DNA from: Bradyrhizobium sp. CSS354
GTDB taxonomy: Bacteria > Pseudomonadota > Alphaproteobacteria > Rhizobiales > Xanthobacteraceae
Assembly (NCBI RefSeq): GCF_029051725.1
Contig: NZ_JAACFU010000008.1
Coordinates: forward strand, 186,001-250,000
Direction of reading: 5' to 3'
Length of the DNA: 64,000 nt
Shown: one piece after another, positions 44,545-53,498 of the stretch
How positions within the stretch are numbered: position 1 is the first letter of the stretch
Layout of the letters: every line of letters starts with the position of its first letter
The notes under the pieces: model-generated
What the model was told of the DNA's origin: nothing
Seen by the model: only the letters and a program-made list of their open reading frames with translations
Databases searched by the model: none
Position numbers and translations under genes: made by a program

Positions 44545-45336
44545 TCACTTCGCGACGGCGGGAAGACAGAGCGGGCGCTTGCCCTTGCCGATGAAGTCGA
44601 GGATTTCGCCGATGGCCGGATCTTCACCGGCGAGCGGCCGCGCCGCCTCCAGGCGTTCGGCAAAGGTAGCGGGGCCATGGAAGAGCTTCTGATAGAACGC
44701 GCGCACGGTCGCAAGCCGCTGCTTGGTGAACTTGCGCCGCTTCATGCCGATCAGGTTGAGGCCTTCGAGCACGGCGTACTGGCCGTTGACGAGGCCGAAC
44801 GGAATGACGTCGTCGCGCACGCCACATACGCCGCCGACCATAACTTGCGGGCCGATGCGGGTGAACTGGTGCACCGCGGACAGGCCGCCGATAAAGACGA
44901 AATCACCGATCTCGCAGTGACCGCCGAGCGTGGCCGAGGTCGCGAAGATCACGTCGTTGCCGACATGGCAGTCATGGCCGACATGGCTGCAATTCATGAA
45001 ATAATTGCGGTCGCCGACCTCTGTGATACCACCGCCTGCGACCGTGCCGGCGTTCATGGTCACGGACTCGCGGATGGTGCAGCCCGAACCGATCTTGAGC
45101 TTCGTCAATTCGCCACGATAGCTGAGCGATTGCGGCGGCGTGCCGAGCGAGGCGAACGGATAGATGGTGCAATCGTCACCGATCGTGGTCTGCGCGGTGA
45201 TATGCACATGTCCGATCAGCTTGCAGTTACTGCCGATCACGACATGCGCACCGATGATGCAGAAGGGGCCGATCTCGGTGCCCTCGCCGATCACGGCGCC
45301 GTCCGCGATCCGTGCGGTGGGATCAATCTTACTCAT
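44545..45336 (-). CDS. lpxA: acyl-ACP--UDP-N-acetylglucosamine O-acyltransferase
   Basis: First step of lipid A synthesis: transfers a hydroxyacyl chain from ACP to the 3-OH of UDP-GlcNAc. The 263-residue left-handed beta helix has repeated hexapeptides (IDPTARIADGAVIGEGTEIGP), the catalytic-region NYFMNCSHVGHDCHVGN and the C-terminal helical FYQKLFHGPATFAERLEAARP. ATG 45336 was used. About 530 bp separate it from fabZ upstream; a plus-strand KTSC gene occupies most of that gap. Confidence 0.97.
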   Translation of the reverse strand: MSKIDPTARIADGAVIGEGTEIGPFCIIGAHVVIGSNCKLIGHVHITAQTTIGDDCTIYPFASLGTPPQSLSYRGELTKLKIGSGCTIRESVTMNAGTVAGGGITEVGDRNYFMNCSHVGHDCHVGNDVIFATSATLGGHCEIGDFVFIGGLSAVHQFTRIGPQVMVGGVCGVRDDVIPFGLVNGQYAVLEGLNLIGMKRRKFTKQRLATVRAFYQKLFHGPATFAERLEAARPLAGEDPAIGEILDFIGKGKRPLCLPAVAK

Positions 45337-45511
45337 CAAGCAATCTGACTCATCAAGAAGGTCTGATTAGGTGTTGAAGTCGCTCGGTTTTCCGCTGGTT
45401 AGCGCGACTATGCCCGATCTGTCCAGTGACGTATGATCTTTCCGTGTTTCAAGTGCCGGATGAGGCAGCCTTCCCGGCTCATCAACAAGTTCATGCGGAG
45501 CTTCAGGTATC

Positions 45512-45856
45512 GTGGTCAGGGCCCTGGCACTTCTCCTCACACAGCTCGTGACCGCGCCGATCGTGTCCGAGACGATTGAGACCGGCGAACACCGCCCCAT
45601 CGACCTCGCGACGTTCGAATGCCGCGACATCAGCCGCAGCACGGTGCTCCAGCGGGTCTGTTACGACCGTGCGCAGCAGGCCCTCGTCGTGGCTGTGGAC
45701 GGCGCTTATGACCGCTATTGCGGCGTGCCAATCGACACGGTCGAGCGCCTGCTGGGCGCACCGTCCATGGGCCAGTTCTTCAACCAGAACATCAAGCGCG
45801 AAGTCAACGGCGTCCGGTACGCGTGTCCTGCACGCGAGCGTATCCAGAGAAGTTGA
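45512..45856 (+). CDS. KTSC-domain protein with signal peptide
   Basis: A 114-residue protein opening with a hydrophobic signal-like stretch (VRALALLLTQLVTAPIVS) and ending in a KTSC-type domain: TFECRDISRSTVLQRVCYD, YDRYCGVPIDTVERLLGAPSMGQFFNQNIK. KTSC proteins are small and of unknown function, some tied to DNA or membrane stress. Three cysteines (ECRD, VCYD, RYCG) could form disulfides in the periplasm, which is inference. GTG 45512 is the only sensible start. It is the one plus-strand gene in the lpx region, ending 6 bp from the fabZ stop. Confidence 0.8.
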   Translation: MVRALALLLTQLVTAPIVSETIETGEHRPIDLATFECRDISRSTVLQRVCYDRAQQALVVAVDGAYDRYCGVPIDTVERLLGAPSMGQFFNQNIKREVNGVRYACPARERIQRS

Positions 45857-45862
45857 TCCCGC

Positions 45863-46324
45863 TCAGTCGGTCAGCATGGCGCCGACGTCGGCCTCCGCAA
45901 CCACCTGGCCGTTGACCTTGGCGTCGCCGTGAAACCACCACATGGCCTTGCGGCGGCCGATCGAGCGCATGTGATATTCGATGGTATCGCCGGGCAGCAC
46001 CGGCTTGCGGAACTTGCACTTGTCGATGGTCAGGAAGTAGACCGCGCGCGGCTTGTCGGTGCCCTCGACCGACTTGATGCCGATCACACCCGCAGTCTGC
46101 GCCATCGCTTCGATCATCATGACGCCGGGATAGACCGGGCGATCGGGAAAGTGGCCTTGGAACGGCGGTTCGTTGAAGGTGACGTTCTTGATGCCGATGC
46201 CGCTGTAATCGGTGCGGATGTTGATCACGCGATCGATCAGCAGCATCGGAAAACGGTGCGGGAGCGTTTGCAGGATCATGTTGATGTCCACAAGCTCGAA
46301 CCTGACCGGTGCTTCGTCCGTCAC
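45863..46324 (-). CDS. fabZ: 3-hydroxyacyl-ACP dehydratase FabZ
   Basis: Dehydrates beta-hydroxyacyl-ACP to trans-2-enoyl-ACP in fatty-acid elongation, balancing hydroxyacyl-ACP between phospholipid and lipid A synthesis. The hot-dog fold of 153 residues shows LPHRFPMLLIDRV with the catalytic histidine, FNEPPFQGHFPDRPVYPGV and the glutamate in MMIEAMAQTAGV. GTG 46324 overlaps the lpxD stop by four bases (GTGA) and follows a strong AGGAGG; an in-frame upstream ORF extension has no homology. Confidence 0.97.
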   Translation of the reverse strand: MTDEAPVRFELVDINMILQTLPHRFPMLLIDRVINIRTDYSGIGIKNVTFNEPPFQGHFPDRPVYPGVMMIEAMAQTAGVIGIKSVEGTDKPRAVYFLTIDKCKFRKPVLPGDTIEYHMRSIGRRKAMWWFHGDAKVNGQVVAEADVGAMLTD

Positions 46325-47388
46325 TCCCGTTCCTCCTGCTTCGGATCGGCCTTGCTGTCGCGCGCCAAGCGCTCGACCGCCAAAATTTCCTTGAACCACT
46401 GCCGGGTCGGCTTGGCAAAAAAACCACCCCAGCGTCCGTTGGGAGGAACGTCGTCCTTGACGCCACTCATGGCAGTCACCTGAGCTCCATCCCCGATCTT
46501 GACGTGATTGTTGATGCCTACCTTCGCTCCCAGCGCCACGTTGTCGCCGAGGGTCAGGCTGCCGGCAAGGCCGATCTGGGCTGCCAGCAGGCAGTGCCGG
46601 CCAATGGTCACATTGTGGCCGATCTGGACTTGATTGTCGATTTTGGTGCCTTCACCGATCACGGTGTCGCGCAAGGACCCTCGATCAATGGTGGTGCCGG
46701 CGCCGACCTCCACATTGTTCTGAATCAGCACGCGGCCGGTCTGGGGCACTTTCAGATGGCCCTCGGGGCCGAAGAAGATGAAGCCGTAGCCGTCCTGGCC
46801 GATCGAGCAGCCGGGGTGGATCAGCACGTCGTTGCCGATCAGCGCGCACTGGATGGCGGTGCGTGCGCCGACATTGCAGTCCCGGCCGATCTTGACGCCG
46901 GGGCCGATCACGGCCCCCACACCGATCACCGTGCCGCTGCCGATCTCCACGTCAGGGCCGATCACGGCCAGGGGATCGACGATCACGCCGTCCTCGAGCC
47001 TGGCCGTGGGATCGATAATGGCCGACGGCGCGATGCCCTCGTTGCCGGCCCAGGATTGCGGACGGAGCGCGTCGCCGTGCCACTCCCGCGCGATCCTGAC
47101 GAAGGCGCGGAACGGCTGTGGCGCCCGCAGCACGGCCACATGCGCGGGCACCCGGGCCTCGAAGCGTGGGCTCACCAGGCAAGCACCGGCCTTGGTCGTC
47201 TTGAGCTCATCGGCATATTTGAGATTGTCGAAGAACGCCAGGTGCATCGGGCCGGCTTCGTCGAGCGAAGCAAGACCCCTGATGATTTGGCCGCCCCTGG
47301 CGGGATCGACCAGCTCCGCCTTGGTCAGCGTGGCTATGTCAGCCAGCGCTGAGGCCGGCGGCTGTGTGAAGAAGGTCGGCTGCGCCAT
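46321..47388 (-). CDS. lpxD: UDP-3-O-(3-hydroxyacyl)glucosamine N-acyltransferase
   Basis: Third lipid A step: adds the second hydroxyacyl chain at the 2-amino group. The 355-residue protein has an N-terminal uridine-binding domain (MHLAFFDNLKYADELKTTKAGACLV) followed by a left-handed beta helix of hexapeptide repeats (IDPTARLEDGVIVDPLAVIGPDVEIG) with the active-site region QIGHNVTIGRHCLLAAQIGLAGS. ATG 47388 gives the usual MAQPTFF start. It sits between bamA and fabZ, all on the same strand. Confidence 0.96.
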   Translation of the reverse strand: MAQPTFFTQPPASALADIATLTKAELVDPARGGQIIRGLASLDEAGPMHLAFFDNLKYADELKTTKAGACLVSPRFEARVPAHVAVLRAPQPFRAFVRIAREWHGDALRPQSWAGNEGIAPSAIIDPTARLEDGVIVDPLAVIGPDVEIGSGTVIGVGAVIGPGVKIGRDCNVGARTAIQCALIGNDVLIHPGCSIGQDGYGFIFFGPEGHLKVPQTGRVLIQNNVEVGAGTTIDRGSLRDTVIGEGTKIDNQVQIGHNVTIGRHCLLAAQIGLAGSLTLGDNVALGAKVGINNHVKIGDGAQVTAMSGVKDDVPPNGRWGGFFAKPTRQWFKEILAVERLARDSKADPKQEERE

Positions 47389-47513
47389 TCCACCCCGTCG
47401 CGGTCCGGCTTCGGCATGAAGCGGCCAAGCCGCATCATGCCTCATCTCCTGGATTGGCACGATCCCTTTTGGAAACCGATTCCTGTGGTCCGGATCGTGC
47501 CGTGCTGTTCGAA

Positions 47514-50045
47514 TTAGAACGAGGTGCCGCCGCCGAACCGGAACTCCTGCGTACGGTCGTTCTTGCCCTTGGTCAGCGGCACGGCGTAGTCGAAGCGCAG
47601 CGGACCGAACGGCGAGGCCCAGATCAAGCCGACACCGACCGACGACCGGACGGCATTGCCGTTGTCATAGACCAGGCCGGTGCAGGTTCCAGCCGAAGCT
47701 GGATTGACGGTCGACGGCGTGCAGCTCGAATTCTTGGTCGTGGTCACTTCGTTGGTCACCGACCACGTCGTCGGGCCCTGATAGTCGAACAGCCCGCCAG
47801 CGTCGGCGTAGACGGCGCCCTTCAGACCCACTTCCTTCGGCAGGAACCAGAACGGCATCTGCAGTTCGAGCGAAGCACCCCAATATTTGGTGCCACCAAG
47901 CGCGTCCTGCGTACCGAAGGGGTTCAAATCGCGCGGTCCGATGCCGTTCGGGGCAAAGCCGCGGACGAGGTTCGGGCCCATCTGGAAGTGATCGAGCATG
48001 CGCAGATCGCTGCCCATCTTGTTCAGCATGCCGCCCTGCAACCGGACCAGGCCGACGATGTCGGACACCAGCGGAGTGTAGTACTTAGCGTCGACAACCG
48101 ACTTCAGGTAAGAGACGTCGCCGCCGACGCCGGCGAAGTCCTGACGGAAGTCGACGAGCAGACCGTCGGTGGGGTTCTTGTTGTTGTCGAGCGTGTTGTA
48201 GGTCAGCGTGTAACCGAGCGCCGAGGTCAGGGTCTTGCCGTTGGCAAGCTCCTTGCGCACCGGCAGCGAGGCTTCACCGTCGCTGTAGCAGCCCAGGCCG
48301 TTGGTCGAGCTCAGGTCGAGGCCGTTGAGGTTGGCAAAGGCCGGGCTGGGGTTAAAAGCCGCCGAGCCCACATTGTTATTACAGTTCGCCAAGGTGGACG
48401 GCAGCGTGATTTCCTGCCGATAGATCGAGTAGCGGACCTGCAGCGACAGATCTTCACGCAGGGAGAAACCGAGGCGCGGCGAGAAGCCGAGCGTCTTGGT
48501 GCCGTAGGAGATGTAGCTGTTGGACCTCTGCTCACGCTGATAGAGGTCGAGACCCAGCGCGACACGGTAGTCGAGCAAATAGGGTTCGACGAACGACAGC
48601 GAATAGCCGCGGGCGTACTGACCATAGGTCACCGCCGCCTTGGCGAACAGGCCGCGGCCGAGCAAATTGCGCTCGGAGACCGAGACTTCGGCCAGCGCGC
48701 CGTCGGTGGTGGAGTAACCACCCGAGACCGAGAAGTCGCCGGTCGATTTCTCTTCCATGTCCACGAGCAGGATCACGCGGTCGCTCGACGAGCCGGGCTC
48801 CGTCGTGATCTTCACGGTCTTGAAATAGTCGAGGTTCTTCAAGCGACGCTCGGCACGGTCGACCAGCGCGCGGTTGTAGGCATCGCCCTCGGAGACGTCG
48901 AACTCGCGACGAATCACGTAGTCGCGCGTGCGGGTGTTGCCGCGGAGGTTGATGCGTTCGATATAGGTGCGCGGACCCTCGTCGATGTTGAACACGACCG
49001 ACACGGTGTGCGCCTCGAAGTTGCGGTCGCCGCCGGGACGGACCACGGCGAAGGCATAACCGCGCCGTGAGGCTTCGATCTGCATCTCCTCGACCGACTT
49101 CTCGACCGATTCGACGTTATAGAGCGAGCCGACATTGACGCGCGAATAGTTGCGCATCGAGGTGGGATCGAAGTTCGGAATGCTGGAGCGGAAGTCGATC
49201 GAGCCGACCCGGTATTGCGAGCCTTCCTCGATCTTGAAGGTAACGTTGAAGCCCTTCTTCTCCGGATCGTATTCGGTGAGCGCGGCTACGACCTGGACGT
49301 CGGCGAAACCGTTCTTGAGATAGAAGCGGCGGATCAGGTCGCGGTCGGCCTCGACCCGATCGGGATCGTAGATGTCGCTGCTGGCGAGGAAGCTCAGCAA
49401 GTTCGACTCGTGGGTCTTGATGATGTCGCGCAGGCGGTAGGACGAGAACGCGTTGTTGCCGACGAACTCGATCGACTTGACGCCGGTCTTGGCGCCCTCC
49501 TCGACCGTGAAGACGAGATCGACGCGGTTGTTCGGCTGCTCGATGATTTCAGGCGTGACGCGGACGTCGTAGCGACCGGAACGGCGATAGATTTCGGCGA
49601 TTCGCAGCGTGTCGGACTGCACCATGGCGCGCGAGAAGGTGCCGCGCGCCTTGGACTGGACTTCACCAGTGAGCTGCTCGTCCTTGATCTTCTTGTTGCC
49701 CTCGAACGCAATGCGGCCGATCACCGGGTTTTCCACCACGGAGACGACGATCTGGCCACCGGCACCGCGGTTGATCCTGACGTCCTGGAACAGGCCGGTC
49801 TCGATCAACGCCTTGAGGCCGTCGTCGATGGCGCCTTGATCCAAGCGACCGCCGGGACCCGGCTTGAAGTAAGAGCGGATCGTCTCCACCTCAACGCGGC
49901 GATTTCCCTCGACGGAAATCGACTGCACGGTCTGAGCAAGCGCAGACGAAGACACAAAGGCAGCCCCAACCGGGGCAAGCACCGGCGCGCCGAACATGAT
50001 CAGGGTTGCGAGCAAGCCCCCCCGGAGTCGCAGTCCAAACTTCAT
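47514..50045 (-). CDS. bamA: outer-membrane protein assembly factor BamA
   Basis: Central component of the BAM machine that inserts beta-barrel proteins into the outer membrane. The 843-residue protein has a signal peptide (MKFGLRLRGGLLATLIMFG to about residue 35), five POTRA domains (first beginning IRSYFKPGPGGRLDQGAIDDGLKALIETGLFQDVRI) and a 16-stranded barrel with the lid-lock VRGFAPNGIGPRD and a C-terminal aromatic end GGGTSF. A large serine/tyrosine-rich loop lies near residues 560-620. ATG 50045 matches the family start; ATG 50066 upstream is also in frame. It follows rseP with a 186-bp gap. Confidence 0.97.
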   Translation of the reverse strand: MKFGLRLRGGLLATLIMFGAPVLAPVGAAFVSSSALAQTVQSISVEGNRRVEVETIRSYFKPGPGGRLDQGAIDDGLKALIETGLFQDVRINRGAGGQIVVSVVENPVIGRIAFEGNKKIKDEQLTGEVQSKARGTFSRAMVQSDTLRIAEIYRRSGRYDVRVTPEIIEQPNNRVDLVFTVEEGAKTGVKSIEFVGNNAFSSYRLRDIIKTHESNLLSFLASSDIYDPDRVEADRDLIRRFYLKNGFADVQVVAALTEYDPEKKGFNVTFKIEEGSQYRVGSIDFRSSIPNFDPTSMRNYSRVNVGSLYNVESVEKSVEEMQIEASRRGYAFAVVRPGGDRNFEAHTVSVVFNIDEGPRTYIERINLRGNTRTRDYVIRREFDVSEGDAYNRALVDRAERRLKNLDYFKTVKITTEPGSSSDRVILLVDMEEKSTGDFSVSGGYSTTDGALAEVSVSERNLLGRGLFAKAAVTYGQYARGYSLSFVEPYLLDYRVALGLDLYQREQRSNSYISYGTKTLGFSPRLGFSLREDLSLQVRYSIYRQEITLPSTLANCNNNVGSAAFNPSPAFANLNGLDLSSTNGLGCYSDGEASLPVRKELANGKTLTSALGYTLTYNTLDNNKNPTDGLLVDFRQDFAGVGGDVSYLKSVVDAKYYTPLVSDIVGLVRLQGGMLNKMGSDLRMLDHFQMGPNLVRGFAPNGIGPRDLNPFGTQDALGGTKYWGASLELQMPFWFLPKEVGLKGAVYADAGGLFDYQGPTTWSVTNEVTTTKNSSCTPSTVNPASAGTCTGLVYDNGNAVRSSVGVGLIWASPFGPLRFDYAVPLTKGKNDRTQEFRFGGGTSF

Positions 50046-50231
50046 TGCGCAACGCGCCCTTATCATTCCGTACCAGACCCAACCCCAAAGCCGGTCTGGA
50101 GATTCCCCAAGTTCAAGCCGCTTGTAGACAATTTCACCGACGCCGCAAACGGCCGAGCGCGCCGTAATTTCATTTTCATTCCAAGACGTTGCCCAAGAGC
50201 AACGCCCGGCAACGCCACAAAAAAGCCCCTA

Positions 50232-51383
50232 TCAGGATGAGGCCATCCGGAGGATGTCGTTATAGGTGGCAAACACCATCAACATCAGCACCAAGCCGAG
50301 CCCGATTCGGAACCCCATCTCCTGAGTTCGCTCGGACAGGGGTCGCCCCCGCGCCACCTCCGCCGCATAGAACATAAGGTGACCGCCATCGAGCAGCGGG
50401 ATCGGGAACAGATTCAACAGGCCGATCGACACCGACAGCACCGCGCAGAGGTTGATCACGAACTGGAACCCGGCGCTGGCGGCCTGCCCCGACATTTTGG
50501 CAATGCCAAGCACGCCGCTGACTTCGTTCGGATTGCCGTTCCCGACGAACAACGAGCCCAGGAACTTGAAGGTGCTGGTGATGATGAACCAGACCTGTTC
50601 AACCCCGATCTTGAGCGCTTCGCCGACGCCGACCGGCGACGTCGAGGCCTCGCCGGCCTGAGACTTGTGCTCGATGCCGAGCACGCCGAGACGGTGGCTA
50701 TTGCCGAAGGGATCCTTGCGCTCGAGCAGCGCCGGCGTCGCGGTCAGCGACACGATGGTGCCGTCCCTCTTGACCTGGAAGGCAAGCGGCGAACCGGCAT
50801 TCATCGCAACCATGCGTTGCATGTCGGCAAAGCTCTCGATCGGCTTGCCGTCGATCTGGACGACGACGTCGCCAATCTTGAAGCCGGCCGCCGCCGCAGC
50901 GCCGTCGGCGACCACACCGTCGACGCGCGCGATCGTGCTCGGCTTGCCGTAATACAGTGCCATGCCGGCGAAGATCAGCGCGCCGAGGATGAAATTGGCG
51001 ATCGGTCCGGCGGCAACAATCGCGGCGCGCGGGCCGACCTTCTTGTGATGAAAGCTGCCGGCGCGCTCCTCGGCCGTCATGGCCGCAAGCTTCTCGGACG
51101 ACGGCGTCGAAGCCTCGCTCTCGTCGCCGAAGAACTTGACGTAGCCGCCAAGCGGGATCGCCGAGATCTTCCAGCGGGTGCCATGGCGGTCGTTGAAGCC
51201 GACCAGCTCAGGTCCGAAACCGAGCGAAAAAGTTAATACGCGAACGCCCGCCCAGCGCGCGACCAGAAAATGGCCGAGCTCATGGAAGAACACGACGATG
51301 GTCAGGACGAACAGGAAGGGAACCGCGTAGCCGAGGAGCCCATGGCTCAACGTATTGAAACTATGGACAAAAAAGTCGATCAT
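50232..51383 (-). CDS. rseP: site-2 protease RseP (RIP metalloprotease)
   Basis: Intramembrane zinc protease that releases anti-sigma factors and clears signal peptides in envelope-stress control. The 383 residues show the zinc site HELGHFLVAR at about residues 30-39, a cytosolic PDZ domain (FKIGDVVVQIDGKPIESFADMQ) and the second membrane motif NLFPIPLLDGGHLM. About four helices are visible. It lies between dxr and bamA on the same strand. Confidence 0.96.
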   Translation of the reverse strand: MIDFFVHSFNTLSHGLLGYAVPFLFVLTIVVFFHELGHFLVARWAGVRVLTFSLGFGPELVGFNDRHGTRWKISAIPLGGYVKFFGDESEASTPSSEKLAAMTAEERAGSFHHKKVGPRAAIVAAGPIANFILGALIFAGMALYYGKPSTIARVDGVVADGAAAAAGFKIGDVVVQIDGKPIESFADMQRMVAMNAGSPLAFQVKRDGTIVSLTATPALLERKDPFGNSHRLGVLGIEHKSQAGEASTSPVGVGEALKIGVEQVWFIITSTFKFLGSLFVGNGNPNEVSGVLGIAKMSGQAASAGFQFVINLCAVLSVSIGLLNLFPIPLLDGGHLMFYAAEVARGRPLSERTQEMGFRIGLGLVLMLMVFATYNDILRMASS

Positions 51384-51427
51384 CGAATTCCCTCATCCAG
51401 CGCCGCAAGGCCCTGGCCCCGAACCAT

Positions 51428-52651
51428 CTAGGATGCCTTTAAGGCAATTTGAGGCAATAGGGCGGCAGCCCTATTTCGCGCAACATGGTCAACGGCGATT
51501 GCATCGTCCGCTGACGTCAGCGGGGCTTGGTTCCCGCTGCGGATCCAGTCGTCCAGCGTCGCCTCCACCAGCCGGGCAATCGCCCCGAACCGGATCTTGC
51601 CGGCGATGAAGGCGGCGACCGCGACCTCGTTGGCGGCGTTGTAGACCGTGGTCGCCCCCTTCCCGGTCCGGAGCGAATCGAAGGCGAGGCGCAGCCCGGG
51701 GAAGCGCTCGAAATCCGGCGCCTCGAAGGTCAACTGGCCAATCTTGGCCAGATCGAGCTTGGCGGCCGGCCCCTTGATGCGGTCGGGCCAGCCGAGGCAA
51801 TGCGCGATCGGCGTGCGCATGTCGGGTGAGCCGAGCTGGGCCACGACCGAGCGATCGGAGAACTCGACCATGCCGTGGATGATCGACTGCGGATGTACGA
51901 GGACGTCGATCTCGTCCGGACTCAGAGCGAACAGATAGGAAGCCTCGATCACCTCAAGCCCCTTGTTCATCATCGAGGCGGAATCGATCGTGATCTTCTG
52001 GCCCATGCTCCAGTTCGGATGCTTCAAGGCTTGCGCGAGTGTCGCCTGCTCGATGTCGGCAGGCTTCCAGGTCCGGAACGGGCCGCCGGAGGCCGTGATG
52101 ATGACACGGACGAGCTCGTCGCGATTGCCAGAGCCAAGCGCCTGAAACAGCGCATTGTGCTCGGAATCCGCAGGCAGGATGCAGGCGCCCGCTTTCGCCG
52201 CGCGCTGCATGAAGAAATCGCCGGCGCAGACGAGACATTCCTTGTTGGCGAGCGCGACATGCGCGCCGCGATCGACCGCCGCCAGTGCCGGCTTCAGCCC
52301 GGCCGCGCCACTCACGGCGGCCATCACCCACTCGGCCGGACGCGCGCCAGCCTCGATCACCGCGCTTTCGCCGGCGCCGCATTCAGTGGCGGTGCCCGCG
52401 AGCGCAGCCTTGAGCTCGGCAAACTTGGAGGTGTCGGCGATCGCGACGTAGCGCGCGGAAAACTCTTTCGCGAGCTTTGCCAGCGCCTCGACATTGCTGT
52501 TCGCCGTCAATGCCTCGACACGGTAGCGCTCCGGAGTGGCGCGCAGCAGATCCATCGTGCTGTCGCCGATCGAGCCGGTGGCGCCGAGAACCGTGACGCT
52601 GCGGACGGTCGACGCCGCAGCCTTGTTGTTACGCAATGGAACCGCGCTCAT
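51428..52651 (-). CDS. dxr: 1-deoxy-D-xylulose 5-phosphate reductoisomerase
   Basis: Second enzyme of the MEP isoprenoid pathway: converts DXP to MEP with NADPH. The 407-residue protein has the Rossmann GATGSIGDSTMD near the start, KECLVCAGDFFM, PADSEHNALFQAL, SGGPFRTWKPADIE, the metal-binding SMGQKITIDSASMMNKGLEVIEA and the signature QSIIHGMVEF. ATG 52651 matches the family start, 4 bp after the cdsA stop; the open frame continues upstream into cdsA without homology. Confidence 0.97.
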   Translation of the reverse strand: MSAVPLRNNKAAASTVRSVTVLGATGSIGDSTMDLLRATPERYRVEALTANSNVEALAKLAKEFSARYVAIADTSKFAELKAALAGTATECGAGESAVIEAGARPAEWVMAAVSGAAGLKPALAAVDRGAHVALANKECLVCAGDFFMQRAAKAGACILPADSEHNALFQALGSGNRDELVRVIITASGGPFRTWKPADIEQATLAQALKHPNWSMGQKITIDSASMMNKGLEVIEASYLFALSPDEIDVLVHPQSIIHGMVEFSDRSVVAQLGSPDMRTPIAHCLGWPDRIKGPAAKLDLAKIGQLTFEAPDFERFPGLRLAFDSLRTGKGATTVYNAANEVAVAAFIAGKIRFGAIARLVEATLDDWIRSGNQAPLTSADDAIAVDHVARNRAAALLPQIALKAS

Positions 52652-52655
52652 ATGT

Positions 52656-53498
52656 TCACCAAACCATAAGACCGCTTCCGGCGCTATGCACACCATGGCG
52701 GAGGAAGCCGATAATCCATGCCACCAGGATGGCAGCGACAAAACCGTCCAGACGGTCCAATAGCCCGCCGTGGCCGGGAATTAAGTGACTGGAATCCTTG
52801 ACATCGAAGCGCCGCTTGACCGCGGATTCGAACAGATCGCCGCAGGCCGACACGACCGAGAGGACCGCGGCGACGAGCAGCAATGGAGCCAACTTTCCGA
52901 TCCCGCAAGCGGCAAAGCCGGCCGCGACCAAAAGGCTCGCGGCAAAGCCGCCGAGCGCTCCTGCCCAGGTCTTCTTCGGGCTGACGCGCGGCCACAGCTT
53001 CGGTCCGCCAATGCCGCGGCCAGCGAAATAGCCGCCGATATCGGTCGCCCATACCACGAGCAGCACGAACATCAGCGCGGCGAAGCCGTTCACGAGATCC
53101 TTCCGCAGCAGGATCGAGGCGAGTAGCGCCGCCGATGCATAGGCGAATCCGGAGGCCGCCCAGACGAACTTGCTCCGCGCGATCACCGTCACGACCGCGC
53201 CACCAATGAGGCCGGTGATGATTGCGGTCTTCAGCGCGCCAAAGGCAACGCACAAGCCCATCGTGGCGATGACGATCGTCCCCGCCCCGGTCAACGCGGT
53301 CGAGCCTGCGCCCACCACCATCAGCCATTCCGCGAACAGTCCGATCGACACCAGGGTGACGAGCAGCGCCCAGAGCCAGCCGCCGGCATAAGCGAGCGCA
53401 ATGGCGAGCGGCGCCAGCACCAACGCTGCGAGAATTCGCATCACGAGATTGCTCGGGGCAGGCTGAGAGCCGGCCGGTGCGGAGTCGGGTTCGCTCAC
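52656..53498 (-). CDS. cdsA: phosphatidate cytidylyltransferase CdsA
   Basis: Makes CDP-diacylglycerol from CTP and phosphatidic acid at the inner membrane, feeding phospholipid synthesis with CTP from PyrG. The 280-residue protein has about eight hydrophobic helices and the CdsA signature VSPKKTWAGALGGF, followed by GDLFESAVKRRFDVKDSSHLIPGHGGLLDRLDGF. GTG 53498 overlaps the uppS stop by four bases, so it is translationally coupled. dxr starts 4 bp after its stop. Confidence 0.96.
   Translation of the reverse strand: MSEPDSAPAGSQPAPSNLVMRILAALVLAPLAIALAYAGGWLWALLVTLVSIGLFAEWLMVVGAGSTALTGAGTIVIATMGLCVAFGALKTAIITGLIGGAVVTVIARSKFVWAASGFAYASAALLASILLRKDLVNGFAALMFVLLVVWATDIGGYFAGRGIGGPKLWPRVSPKKTWAGALGGFAASLLVAAGFAACGIGKLAPLLLVAAVLSVVSACGDLFESAVKRRFDVKDSSHLIPGHGGLLDRLDGFVAAILVAWIIGFLRHGVHSAGSGLMVW

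Noticed and set aside
47454..49070. 538-residue plus-strand open frame
   Set aside because: Antisense to bamA, a certain gene; no motif and low-complexity arginine/glutamine content.
50046..50231. Stem-like GTTGCC...GGGCAAC near the rseP end before bamA
   Set aside because: Six-base arms with poor spacing and no clear U-run; not called as a terminator.
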